Assembly: GCA_903926605.1 (NCBI GenBank)
Contig: CAIYJV010000051.1
Coordinates: 1 to 38,023, forward strand
Direction of reading: 5' to 3'
From: an uncultured Bacteroidota bacterium
Lineage (GTDB): Bacteria > Bacteroidota > Bacteroidia > Chitinophagales > Chitinophagaceae
Length of the DNA: 38,023 bases
In this document: in pieces, positions 1 through 7,688 of the stretch
How the letters are laid out: the number at the start of each line of letters is the position of its first letter
Position numbering within the stretch: position 1 is the first letter of the stretch
Program-made: the position numbers and the translations under genes
The notes under the pieces: model-generated
What the model was told of the DNA's origin: nothing
Seen by the model: only the letters and a program-made list of their open reading frames with translations
Databases searched by the model: none

Positions 1-245
1 CCGGCAAATTTCAGGTGTTTTTTATCGGTGTCTATACTCACGCCGACCACTGTAATTTTCTTTTTCTTCAGCAAGGCTACGTTGTCGCGCAGGTTGCAAG
101 CCTGAGCAGTGCAGGCCGGTGTATCGTCCTTGGGATAAAAATAGAGTACGATCTTTTTGCCCTTGAGTTTCTGAATTGAAAATTGTTTACCATCCTGATC
201 TAAAGCATTTATGTCTGGGGCCTGGTCTCCGGGTTTCAGTTTCAT
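1..245 (-). CDS. bcp: Thioredoxin-dependent peroxiredoxin, BCP/PrxQ type (3' part cut by window edge)
   Basis: Reverse-strand reading from the ATG at 243-245 gives the first 81 residues of a peroxiredoxin; the rest lies outside the window. The motif YFYPKDDTPACTAQAC is the PrxQ/BCP signature, with the peroxidatic Cys at residue 45 and the resolving Cys at 50 (CX4C). Such enzymes reduce hydrogen peroxide and organic hydroperoxides in the cytoplasm and are recycled by thioredoxin. The start codon overlaps the stop of the upstream M23 peptidase gene by one base (TAATG), so the two are probably co-transcribed and translationally coupled. There is no signal peptide. Confidence 0.93.
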   Translation of the reverse strand, partial: MKLKPGDQAPDINALDQDGKQFSIQKLKGKKIVLYFYPKDDTPACTAQACNLRDNVALLKKKKITVVGVSIDTDKKHLKFA

Positions 246-1975
246 TATCGGGTAAAGTTTAGTGTAAATTTTCTTTTGTTTCCGTTTTCGTCTTCGGCTG
301 TAAATACCAGCCGATGTTTGCCCTTGGGGCAGTGCTCGTCAAACTTGTAGAAGAAAAGGCTGCCGTGCTGTTCGAAACATACCCATTCGTCGTCTATAGA
401 TCCGCTGAATTTCTTTACCGATGTGAGCGTATCCTTTACTTCCAGTGTCAGCTGGCTGGCAACCGAATAATCTGTAGACTTTTGTAAGGAACGAATCACA
501 GGCGGTATGCTGTCTACTACCAGTTTGTAGGTTCCAAAATCCCTTACCCGGGCCGTGTACCAACCATTGTCGTCAAAACGGGCGGCGCGGCCATCCTCAC
601 TCGTGCCGTCTGCATAACGCATGGCTATCTTGTCGCGCAAGCCAAGCGGTATGGGCTTATTAGGCTTTAGCTTCAGTTCGAAATACTGGTGCAGGGGCAC
701 GCCCGGATGGTGAATAGTGAACCGGGGCGATACCGAAGCCGGGTCCGGAGACTGGCTGAACCTGAAAAAAACATCATCGTACAATAGTTTTTCTCCCAGC
801 GTAAATGATATGCCCGGTCTTGAAAATTCGTTGACCTTGCCTGCACGAAACCAAGTGGTGCCTGCAGGCGGCGTAAGAGGGGCGTAGGCGGAGACTGCTT
901 TCGCGTAAAAAACAACGACCGTTGTGTTCTCCCTGTCATCCGTAATTTGTATTTCCACTTTATGAATACTGCCATCCGGTAGTTGCAGTCGCCCCTTGTG
1001 CGGGTTGAGCCGGGTGTAGATGTGGTCCAGGTGGTTTCCCGGTAACTGGAACAGGCATTGCTCCCATTTATGTTTGCGTTCGTGAATATTGTAATCGGCA
1101 TAGGCATTGATATAACGGGTTTCGTCATAGCCTATGTCGTCCAGAAATATTTTGCCTTGCAGGGTATCGTCGAGAAACCACTTATAGGTGCAGGGGGCCA
1201 GCGTATTGTCGCTTCCCTCCATAAAATCATCGGTATTGATACCTATCCCTGTCAGGGCACCGCGTACCTCTACGGTATCATGTACCACTCTGTAGTTTCG
1301 GCTATCTGTTTTCAGGGGGCGATAGCCCTCGTCTGTTTTGGTGAGCGATAATGTGAGCACAGAGTCTTCATAAATATTGCCGCTATACAGTGTTATATCG
1401 GCCACCACGGGTTTTAGCTGATCTACGATCTCGAAACCAAATAATTCAGGATTCAGCGGGTGCTCGGATTTTGTGTTCCTTAGTTCGAAATGCAGATGAG
1501 GTGCAGTAGACGAACCGGTATTTCCAGACCATGCTATTTGCTGGCCTTTTTTTACAGGAAAATCGGCCGGTGTAAAAGCTATATCCACATCCCACTTTTT
1601 CAACTCATATTGCTTGTCGTGAACCGCTTTCTGCAATTCAGGAAAAAATGAATTAAGGTGTGCGTAAAGCGTGGTGTAGCCATTGGGGTGGGTGAGGTAA
1701 ATGGCATGACCAAACCCGCCTTTTTCCATTTTTATACGTGATACATAGCCATCGGCGGCGGCATGTACTGGCTGGTTTTCTTCGCCAAGGGTTTTAATAT
1801 CCATGCCGCTGTGGAAATGTCCTGGCCTGCATTCGCCGAAGTTACCCGCCAGCAGTATCGGAATATCCAGCGGATTGCGGAAGTAGTCTTTTGGATAGGT
1901 ATCAGGGCCGGGTGCTTGCGCCCTGACCAGCAATGGTAAGAAGCAAACAAACAAAAATATCCGGTAAATGGTCAT
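245..1975 (-). CDS. Secreted M23 (LytM-type) metallopeptidase
   Basis: A 576-residue protein using the ATG at 1973-1975. The open frame extends 15 codons further upstream, but this start gives a clean signal peptide (MTIYRIFLFVCFLPLLVRAQ). A LytM/M23 zinc peptidase domain follows at about residues 40-170. It has HSGMD (H55, D59) and HLHFEL (H160, H162), so the zinc and catalytic set looks complete, and peptidoglycan cross-link cleavage in the periplasm is likely. The remaining 400 residues are beta-rich and unrecognised, ending in an Ig-like segment around DSIPPVIRSL; they may position the enzyme. The gene ends in the TAATG overlap with the peroxiredoxin gene. Peptide-bond specificity cannot be read from sequence. 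Confidence 0.9.
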   Translation of the reverse strand: MTIYRIFLFVCFLPLLVRAQAPGPDTYPKDYFRNPLDIPILLAGNFGECRPGHFHSGMDIKTLGEENQPVHAAADGYVSRIKMEKGGFGHAIYLTHPNGYTTLYAHLNSFFPELQKAVHDKQYELKKWDVDIAFTPADFPVKKGQQIAWSGNTGSSTAPHLHFELRNTKSEHPLNPELFGFEIVDQLKPVVADITLYSGNIYEDSVLTLSLTKTDEGYRPLKTDSRNYRVVHDTVEVRGALTGIGINTDDFMEGSDNTLAPCTYKWFLDDTLQGKIFLDDIGYDETRYINAYADYNIHERKHKWEQCLFQLPGNHLDHIYTRLNPHKGRLQLPDGSIHKVEIQITDDRENTTVVVFYAKAVSAYAPLTPPAGTTWFRAGKVNEFSRPGISFTLGEKLLYDDVFFRFSQSPDPASVSPRFTIHHPGVPLHQYFELKLKPNKPIPLGLRDKIAMRYADGTSEDGRAARFDDNGWYTARVRDFGTYKLVVDSIPPVIRSLQKSTDYSVASQLTLEVKDTLTSVKKFSGSIDDEWVCFEQHGSLFFYKFDEHCPKGKHRLVFTAEDENGNKRKFTLNFTR

Positions 1976-2095
1976 GGATCTGCACTTTAGAAAATTAAAG
2001 GTAACAAAAGGCCAGAGCAAAAAAATATTGCTGTAGCCAAATCCCGTTGTTTTTCTGGCACATAATTTGCAAAGCTCCTGTTGTAATGGTTAGCA

Positions 2096-2130
2096 TTTGT
2101 TTTTAAATGAAGTATTATTCGTTATTTTTG
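2096..2130 (+). promoter_or_regulatory. Bacteroidota-type promoter of the DUF4476 gene
   Basis: TTTG at 2096-2099 and a perfect TAnnTTTG box (TATTTTTG) at 2123-2130 are separated by 23 bases, the upper end of the spacing known for Bacteroidota primary-sigma promoters. The box ends 20 bases before the ATG at 2151. Confidence 0.55.
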
Positions 2131-2150
2131 AAGCACACAATCATAATTTT

Positions 2151-3152
2151 ATGAAACTAAAACTACTATGTTTTTCAATCGGTATTTTTTTACCGTTCCT
2201 GCTTAAGGCGCAGGGAGTGATCACTGTTTTTTCGGAGGATGGAGACAAGTTTTATCTTGTCCTGAATGGTGTACGGCAAAACAGCGTAGCCCAGACTAAC
2301 GTGCGCGTGGATGGACTGACCAATGACTTCTACAGCGGAAAGATCCAGTTCGAAGACGGATCTAAGCCAGACATTACCAAAAACCTCAACACCAAGGACG
2401 CCGCTACCAGCCAGTTTGCTGAGGTAACTTTTAAGATCAAAAAGACCAAGGATGGTGAATTGAAACTCCGTTATTTTGGTGCCACTCCCGTACCTGTAAA
2501 CTACAACCCGCCACCCGATATGTATATAGTACATTACGGTCAGGCGGCTCCGGTGCCGGCTCAGCCAGCATATCAGCCAGCCCAGCAGACTACCGTAGTA
2601 ACCACTACTACTACCGCCAGCAATCCTGGTGGTGTAAATATGAACGTGGGTGCAGGTGGTGTGAATTTGTCTGTAAACCTCAGCGATCCTAGCGCTGGCA
2701 CGAACGGAAATGTGAACATGAACATTAACGTGCCCAATCCGGACGTACAGACAAACGTAAGCCGCACTACCACCACTACCTATACCACCACTACATCAAC
2801 TCCTCAGGCCACATACAACGATGCTCCCCAGCCACAGGCATCTGCATCAAACTGTGGTTTTGCAATGAGTTCGGCCAATTTCGGTTCCGCAAAAAACACC
2901 ATTGCGAAATCGTCTTTTGACGATACGAAACTTTCTACCGCAAAATCTATTCTGGCCAGCAACTGCATGAGTGCAGATCAGGTAGCGCAGGTATGTGGTC
3001 TGTTCTCGTTCGAAGAGTCGAAACTTGCTTTCGCAAAATTCGCTTACGGACGTACTACCGACCCTTCCAACTATTTTAAGGTTGTGAATGTATTTACGTT
3101 CGAAAGCAGTAAGACCGACCTGAACAATTTTATCAGCAACGGCGGCAGATAA
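2151..3152 (+). CDS. DUF4476 domain-containing secreted protein
   Basis: A 333-residue protein. The frame is open from 2097, but the ATG at 2151 is preferred because it lies just after the promoter and begins a signal peptide (MKLKLLCFSIGIFLPFLLKAQG). The N-terminal ~115 residues form a beta-rich domain. A Pro/Gln/Thr-rich linker with runs of Thr and Asn-Val-Asn repeats follows (about residues 125-230). The last ~90 residues match DUF4476: helical, with repeated F-x-x-x-K segments and two cysteines in CGFAMSS and ASNCMS. DUF4476 proteins are common in Bacteroidota, and their function is unknown. The gene stands alone, ended by a strong terminator. Confidence 0.85.
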   Translation: MKLKLLCFSIGIFLPFLLKAQGVITVFSEDGDKFYLVLNGVRQNSVAQTNVRVDGLTNDFYSGKIQFEDGSKPDITKNLNTKDAATSQFAEVTFKIKKTKDGELKLRYFGATPVPVNYNPPPDMYIVHYGQAAPVPAQPAYQPAQQTTVVTTTTTASNPGGVNMNVGAGGVNLSVNLSDPSAGTNGNVNMNINVPNPDVQTNVSRTTTTTYTTTTSTPQATYNDAPQPQASASNCGFAMSSANFGSAKNTIAKSSFDDTKLSTAKSILASNCMSADQVAQVCGLFSFEESKLAFAKFAYGRTTDPSNYFKVVNVFTFESSKTDLNNFISNGGR

Positions 3153-3164
3153 TTTCTCCATATT

Positions 3165-3217
3165 CCCCCAATTAAAACGGGATGCCATATATAGTGGCAT
3201 CCCGTTTTAATTGGGGG
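3165..3217. terminator. Bidirectional hairpin terminator, 23-bp perfect stem
   Basis: Bases 3165-3187 and 3195-3217 are perfect reverse complements with a 7-base loop (TATATAG). The stem contains an AATTAAAA/TTTTAATT block and ends in C5/G5. It lies between the convergent stops of the DUF4476 gene (3152) and the ABC transporter gene (3231), so it can serve both strands. Confidence 0.85.
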
Positions 3218-3230
3218 TCTTTCATTTAGT

Positions 3231-5048
3231 CTAGTGAACCTGCTGCATTTCTACAAGGCGGTTGTATATGCCATCGTTGGCAATAAGTTGGGTATGCGTG
3301 CCCCGCTCCATGATACGGCCTTTTTCCAATACAATGATCTCGTCGGCGTGCTGTACTGTAGACAAACGGTGCGCTATAACGATACAAGTACGGTTCTGCA
3401 TCAGTTTATTGATGGCGTCCTGCACCGTACGTTCACTTTCGGTATCCAGTGATGACGTAGCCTCGTCGAGAATTAGTATGGGCGGGTTTTTCAGGACAGC
3501 ACGGGCAATGGTCACGCGCTGGCGTTCGCCACCGCTGAGCCTGACCCCGCGATCACCCACCGACGTCTCGTAGCCATCGCTTTTCTGTAAAATAAACTGA
3601 TCGGCATGGGCAATACGGGCGGCTTCCTCCACCTTTTCGCGGCTAGCCCCACCGGTACCCAGGGTAATGTTGCTGTAAATGGTGTCGTTGAACAAAATAG
3701 GGTCCTGATTCACTACGCCCATCAAACGTCTGAGGTCGTCTATTTTCAGTTCTTTTATGTTTACACCATCCAGCAGTATCTCGCCCGACGACACATCGTG
3801 AAAACGGGGTACGAGGTCTGCCAGCGTACTTTTTCCCGCGCCGGATGCACCGACCAGGGCTATCATTTTCCCTTTCTCAATTTTCAGATTTATGTTGTCA
3901 AGGATTTTTTTGTCGCCGTATGCAAAAGAAACGTTCCTGAATTCAATCTCGTGTCCGAAAGACTTGACCGGTTTGGCATTGGGGATCTCGGAAACCGAGT
4001 TTTCGGCATGGAGCAGCTGCTCTATGCGCTCCAGTGCGGCTGTGCCTTTTTGTACATTGTAAAATGCAGACGACAGATTTTTAAACGGATTGATGATCTG
4101 AGTGAACAACCCGATATAGGTGAGGAACCAGGTGCCATCGAATCCGGATCCTGAAAACACCATTTTGCCTCCGAACCAGAGGATCACGCTTACCACTATG
4201 ATGCCCATTGTTTCAGAAAGCGGGGATGCCAGCTCTTTGCGGGCGGCAATGCGGTTGCGTGTACGGAACAAAGTGTTGTTGAGCTGCATGAACTTGAGGT
4301 GCTGATGCCGCTCGGCGCCAAAAGCTTTCACTACCCTCATGCCTACCAGTGTCTCGTCTATCACACCCAGCATACTGCCCAGTTGCTCCATGGCGATATT
4401 AGACGACTTGCGCAGCGACTTACTGATCCTGCCAATAATAAACCCTGCCACAGGCAAAAAGAGGAACAGGAAAATTGTAAGTTGAAAATTCATGTAGATC
4501 ATCATGCCCAGGTAGAACACAATGGACAAGGGCTCCCGCACAAAAATTTCCAGCACACTCATTATCGAGAGCTCTACCTCGTTGATGTCGTTGGTCATGC
4601 GGGATATGAGATCACCCTTGCGCTCTTCGGAAAAAAAGCCAATGGGAAGCGACAAGGTCTTTGTAAAGAGGTCGTCGCGCAACCGGCGCAGTACGGCATT
4701 GCGCAGGGGGTTGAGTATGTATACCGATATGTAGATGAACAGATTTTTCAGAATCGTGAACACAACGACAATGACACACACCCAGGCCAAAGCAGTGAGC
4801 TTGCCCTGCGTGGCAATGATTCCGTTTATGATCTCGGTAACATTGGAGAACGCATTCTTGGGGGCGGCTACCACAGGCATTGCCGGGGCTCCCGGCTGGT
4901 CGTTGCGGAAAAGTACCTGCAACACCGGGCCTATCATGGTGATAGAAAGCACGCCAAACAAAATGCCCAGCAGATTGGACCCAAAGTACAACGCAATTTT
5001 TCCCTTATAATCGGCGAGATAACGTAGCAGCCGGGAAATTTTTTTCAT
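3231..5048 (-). CDS. MsbA-like ABC exporter, fused permease and ATPase
   Basis: A 605-residue half-transporter. Residues ~15-320 are a type-1 ABC exporter membrane domain with about six hydrophobic segments. Residues ~360-600 are the ATPase, with Walker A GASGAGKS near residue 400, signature LSGGERQR near 503, Walker B LILDEATS and H-loop IAHRLS. It would act as a homodimer in the inner membrane. In Bacteroidota such proteins are usually annotated as lipid A/lipid or multidrug exporters, and substrate cannot be assigned here. It lies 53 bases downstream of yicC on the same strand and may be co-transcribed. The ATG at 5046-5048 gives the expected N-terminus. Confidence 0.92.
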   Translation of the reverse strand: MKKISRLLRYLADYKGKIALYFGSNLLGILFGVLSITMIGPVLQVLFRNDQPGAPAMPVVAAPKNAFSNVTEIINGIIATQGKLTALAWVCVIVVVFTILKNLFIYISVYILNPLRNAVLRRLRDDLFTKTLSLPIGFFSEERKGDLISRMTNDINEVELSIMSVLEIFVREPLSIVFYLGMMIYMNFQLTIFLFLFLPVAGFIIGRISKSLRKSSNIAMEQLGSMLGVIDETLVGMRVVKAFGAERHQHLKFMQLNNTLFRTRNRIAARKELASPLSETMGIIVVSVILWFGGKMVFSGSGFDGTWFLTYIGLFTQIINPFKNLSSAFYNVQKGTAALERIEQLLHAENSVSEIPNAKPVKSFGHEIEFRNVSFAYGDKKILDNINLKIEKGKMIALVGASGAGKSTLADLVPRFHDVSSGEILLDGVNIKELKIDDLRRLMGVVNQDPILFNDTIYSNITLGTGGASREKVEEAARIAHADQFILQKSDGYETSVGDRGVRLSGGERQRVTIARAVLKNPPILILDEATSSLDTESERTVQDAINKLMQNRTCIVIAHRLSTVQHADEIIVLEKGRIMERGTHTQLIANDGIYNRLVEMQQVH

Positions 5049-5101
5049 TTACTGTATTTGAGCCCGAAAGTAGACAAACTTGACCTAAACAGCTGTGGGA
5101 T

Positions 5102-5977
5102 TTACAAAATATTAAGAACCAGTTCCTTTGCTTTTTCCAGTTCGTCCTTCATATTTATGACCACTTGCTGTATGTCTGCATGATTGGCCTTGGACCCGAG
5201 CGTATTGATCTCCCTGCCTATTTCCTGCAAAATAAAGTTGAGCTTGCGGCCTATGGCCGTGTCGTTTTCTGTTGTGATGGTATGAAAGTAGACACAGTGC
5301 TGCTTGAGTCTTGTTTTTTCTTCAGAGAAGTCCATACGTTCCAGATAGTAGATCATCTCCTGTTCAAACCGGTTGCTGTCTATATTTTCTTTTCCTACCT
5401 GCTCGCCCAGCCACTGGGTTATTTTGTTCCTGATGCGATCCATGCGTTCAGATTCGAGCGGATGTACTTTATCCAGCAATTGCTCTATATTGGTGATACG
5501 CAGGCTAATATCGCGCAACATAGCTTCGCCTTCGTGCAGCCTGTGCGTGGTAAGGTCGGCTGCGGCCATTTCCACAACCCTTCGTATCTGCTCCCATTCG
5601 TTTTCAGAAACCACATCCTGCTCCGGGGCTACCACCTCTGGCATGCGCATCAGTGTAGACAACACATTTTCTTCTACCAGCCCTATTTTATCGGCTATCT
5701 GCTTCATGCCCTGGTAGTAGAATAAGGCAAGGTCGGTATTTACCACCATGGGTCTTGCAGCGCCCTCCTGGCGGATATTTACAGTCAGGTCTATGGTGCC
5801 TCGTTGCAGCATATTCATGAGCATGTTGCGCATATCCAGTTCGTAGGCCCGTATGATAGGCGGCAGCTTGGTAACCACGTCAAATTGTTTGCCGTTCAGC
5901 GCTTTTATCTCTACTATTACCTGTCTGCCATTTACCAAAGCCTCAGACCTGCCGAAACCAGTCATCGAGTATAACAT
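5102..5977 (-). CDS. yicC: YicC/YloC family endoribonuclease
   Basis: A 291-residue protein starting MLYSMTGFGRSEA, the hallmark N-terminus of the family. It has the YicC-like N-terminal domain (residues ~2-155, including EIKALNGKQFDV) and the DUF1732 C-terminal domain (residues ~205-291, with NFILQEIGREINTLGSKA). Members act on RNA; E. coli YicC is an endoribonuclease linked to small-RNA turnover. Length is normal. The guanylate kinase gene that often follows yicC is absent; the ABC exporter gene follows instead. It is divergent from the EnvC-like gene across a 302-base gap. Confidence 0.93.
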   Translation of the reverse strand: MLYSMTGFGRSEALVNGRQVIVEIKALNGKQFDVVTKLPPIIRAYELDMRNMLMNMLQRGTIDLTVNIRQEGAARPMVVNTDLALFYYQGMKQIADKIGLVEENVLSTLMRMPEVVAPEQDVVSENEWEQIRRVVEMAAADLTTHRLHEGEAMLRDISLRITNIEQLLDKVHPLESERMDRIRNKITQWLGEQVGKENIDSNRFEQEMIYYLERMDFSEEKTRLKQHCVYFHTITTENDTAIGRKLNFILQEIGREINTLGSKANHADIQQVVINMKDELEKAKELVLNIL

Positions 5978-6138
5978 ATCCTGCGTTTTAAGTGTGCTTA
6001 ATTTATTCCGTCCGAAAAAAAGTTTCCGGCAGATATTTACAATTCAGTTAAATATTGCAAAAGAAAACAAATAATCTTCAATTTTCTTGTAAATCCTCAA
6101 TACACAAAGAAATTTAATCTAAAAATGGTTCCTGTTCG

Positions 6139-6171
6139 CCTGTTAACGGATTCATACCGGAGTTTAACAGG
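6139..6171. repeat. Short inverted repeat in the yicC/envC-like gap
   Basis: CCTGTTAA at 6139-6146 pairs with TTAACAGG at 6164-6171, with further CGG/CCG pairing inside. It could be a hairpin or an operator-like dyad. There is no T-run for termination. Confidence 0.4.
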
Positions 6172-6186
6172 ATAAATGGGCGAAAA

Positions 6187-6230
6187 GCAGGGCTTGAAAA
6201 ATAAAGAAGTCTAAAAATGTGCAGCCCTGC
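6187..6230. repeat. Inverted repeat upstream of the envC-like promoter
   Basis: GCAGGGCT at 6187-6194 and AGCCCTGC at 6223-6230 are perfect reverse complements separated by 28 bases. The right arm ends 21 bases before the -7 box at 6252, where a -33 element or regulator site would sit. Confidence 0.4.
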
Positions 6231-6251
6231 CCAAAAAGGAGCAGAAAAAGT

Positions 6252-6259
6252 TAATTTTG
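6252..6259 (+). promoter_or_regulatory. -7 box of the envC-like gene
   Basis: TAATTTTG fits TAnnTTTG exactly and ends 20 bases before the ATG at 6280. No TTG is seen at the usual -33 distance. Confidence 0.45.
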
Positions 6260-6279
6260 TCTGATTATCCTGTTACTGA

Positions 6280-7662
6280 ATGCGTTTTGTTTTTCTGACC
6301 ATATTCTTATTCGCCAATCTACTTTCGTTTGCGCAACAGCAGAAGGAGGTGCAGATGCAATACTCCAAAAGCCAGCTGGAAGATAAGCGCAAAGAAATAA
6401 TGGATGCGATCGTGGAGACCGAAAAACAACTGGAATCCATAAAGCAAGACAAAAACGCATCGCTGGTTCAATTGAGGGCACTTCAAAGCAAACTGGCTGA
6501 AAGGCAAAGGCTTATTGCCAATATTAACGAGAGTATAAACGATATCGACAACACCATCGCGGCATCGTCGCACGAGGTGGGCAATCTGAAAAAAGATCTG
6601 GAACAGTACAAGATCCGTTATGCGCAATCCATACGTTACGCTTATGAGTCACGCAGCTCCTATGATATGATGGCGTTCCTGTTCTCGTCGAAGGACTTTA
6701 ACGAGGCGGTAAGGCGCATGAAGTACCTGAAGAAATTTCGTCGTTTCCGGATGCAGCAGGTAGAACAGATCAGGATCACTCAGGCCAAACTACAGAATAA
6801 AATAGGTGTATTGAATGCGCAGAAAGCGCAGAAGGATGAACTGTTGTCGTCGCAGTTGCAACAAAAGCAGGTACTGATAAAGGAAACATCGGAAACAGAC
6901 AATGTGATCAAACAACTGAAGGGCAAGGAAGGTGAACTACTGAAAGAAATTGAGAAAAAACGTATTGTCGCGAATCGTATCAACGATGCCATCAATAAGG
7001 TGATAGAAAGGGAAATGGAGGCAGCGCGTAAAAAAGCAGAGGAGGAAGAAAAGAAACGTCTGGCAGCAGCCAACAAAAACAACCCGCCCACGCCTACAAA
7101 AACAACAAGTACGAAAACTGCGGAACGACCCGCTGAAAACACCAACCCACGCAACATCCCTACACCAAAGCCAAAACCCGAGAACGAGACTCCGCTGTAC
7201 ATGACCCCCAACGACATTGCATTGTCTAACAATTTTGAGGGCAACAGGGGCAAGTTATATTGGCCGGTGGAGAAAGGATTTATTACTGATCATTTTGGAA
7301 CCCATCCGCACCCATTAGCAGAAAAGGTGATGATAGACAATCCCGGAATAGACATACGTACGTCTGAGAATGCGGCTATACACAGTATTTTCGAAGGCAC
7401 AGTAAGTTCGGTTTTTTCTACTGTGGGTAGTAATCAGGTCGTGATCGTGCAACACGGTAATTACTTTACGGTTTACAATGGTCTGCAAAGCGTGTCCGTG
7501 AAAAAAGACGACCATGTAAGTACGAATCAGGTAATAGGTACTGTGGCCAAGAACGACGAGGGCGAACCGACCGTGAATTTCCAGATTTGGAAAGCAGCTG
7601 CAGGAGGCAAAAAAGGCCAAACCAAGCTGAATCCGGAACAATGGATCGGTCGCCTGAAGTAG
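6280..7662 (+). CDS. EnvC-like murein hydrolase activator (coiled coil plus degenerate LytM domain)
   Basis: A 460-residue protein with a signal peptide (MRFVFLTIFLFANLLSFAQ). A long coiled coil rich in Lys/Glu/Gln spans residues ~25-265, followed by a Pro/Thr/Lys linker (~265-310) and a C-terminal LytM-like domain (~325-455). The layout is that of E. coli EnvC, which activates periplasmic amidases. The peptidase residues are lost: the usual HxxxD is NPGID (N354, D358) and the usual HxHF is TVNF (T431, N433). It is therefore most likely a non-catalytic activator. Neither ftsEX nor an amidase gene is adjacent, so the partner is unknown. Confidence 0.88.
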   Translation: MRFVFLTIFLFANLLSFAQQQKEVQMQYSKSQLEDKRKEIMDAIVETEKQLESIKQDKNASLVQLRALQSKLAERQRLIANINESINDIDNTIAASSHEVGNLKKDLEQYKIRYAQSIRYAYESRSSYDMMAFLFSSKDFNEAVRRMKYLKKFRRFRMQQVEQIRITQAKLQNKIGVLNAQKAQKDELLSSQLQQKQVLIKETSETDNVIKQLKGKEGELLKEIEKKRIVANRINDAINKVIEREMEAARKKAEEEEKKRLAAANKNNPPTPTKTTSTKTAERPAENTNPRNIPTPKPKPENETPLYMTPNDIALSNNFEGNRGKLYWPVEKGFITDHFGTHPHPLAEKVMIDNPGIDIRTSENAAIHSIFEGTVSSVFSTVGSNQVVIVQHGNYFTVYNGLQSVSVKKDDHVSTNQVIGTVAKNDEGEPTVNFQIWKAAAGGKKGQTKLNPEQWIGRLK

Positions 7663-7688
7663 TCTGAAACCCCAGCTGGGATCAGACT
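7661..7688. terminator. Possible small hairpin between convergent stops
   Basis: AGTCTGA (7661-7667) and TCAGACT (7682-7688) enclose the palindrome CCCAGCTGGG. The dyad overlaps the stop codons of both the envC-like gene and acs. There is no strong T-run on either side, so termination is tentative. Confidence 0.4.

Larger units (their letters stand above)
5978..6279. other. Divergent intergenic region yicC / envC-like, with two inverted repeats
   Basis: 302 AT-rich bases without a gene. They hold two inverted repeats (6139-6171 and 6187-6230) and a perfect -7 box for the rightward gene (6252-6259). I found no perfect -7 box for leftward yicC. Confidence 0.6.

Noticed and set aside
4299-5027. 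242-codon plus-strand open frame opposite the ABC exporter
   Set aside because: Shadow frame with abundant His/Gln and no recognisable motif.
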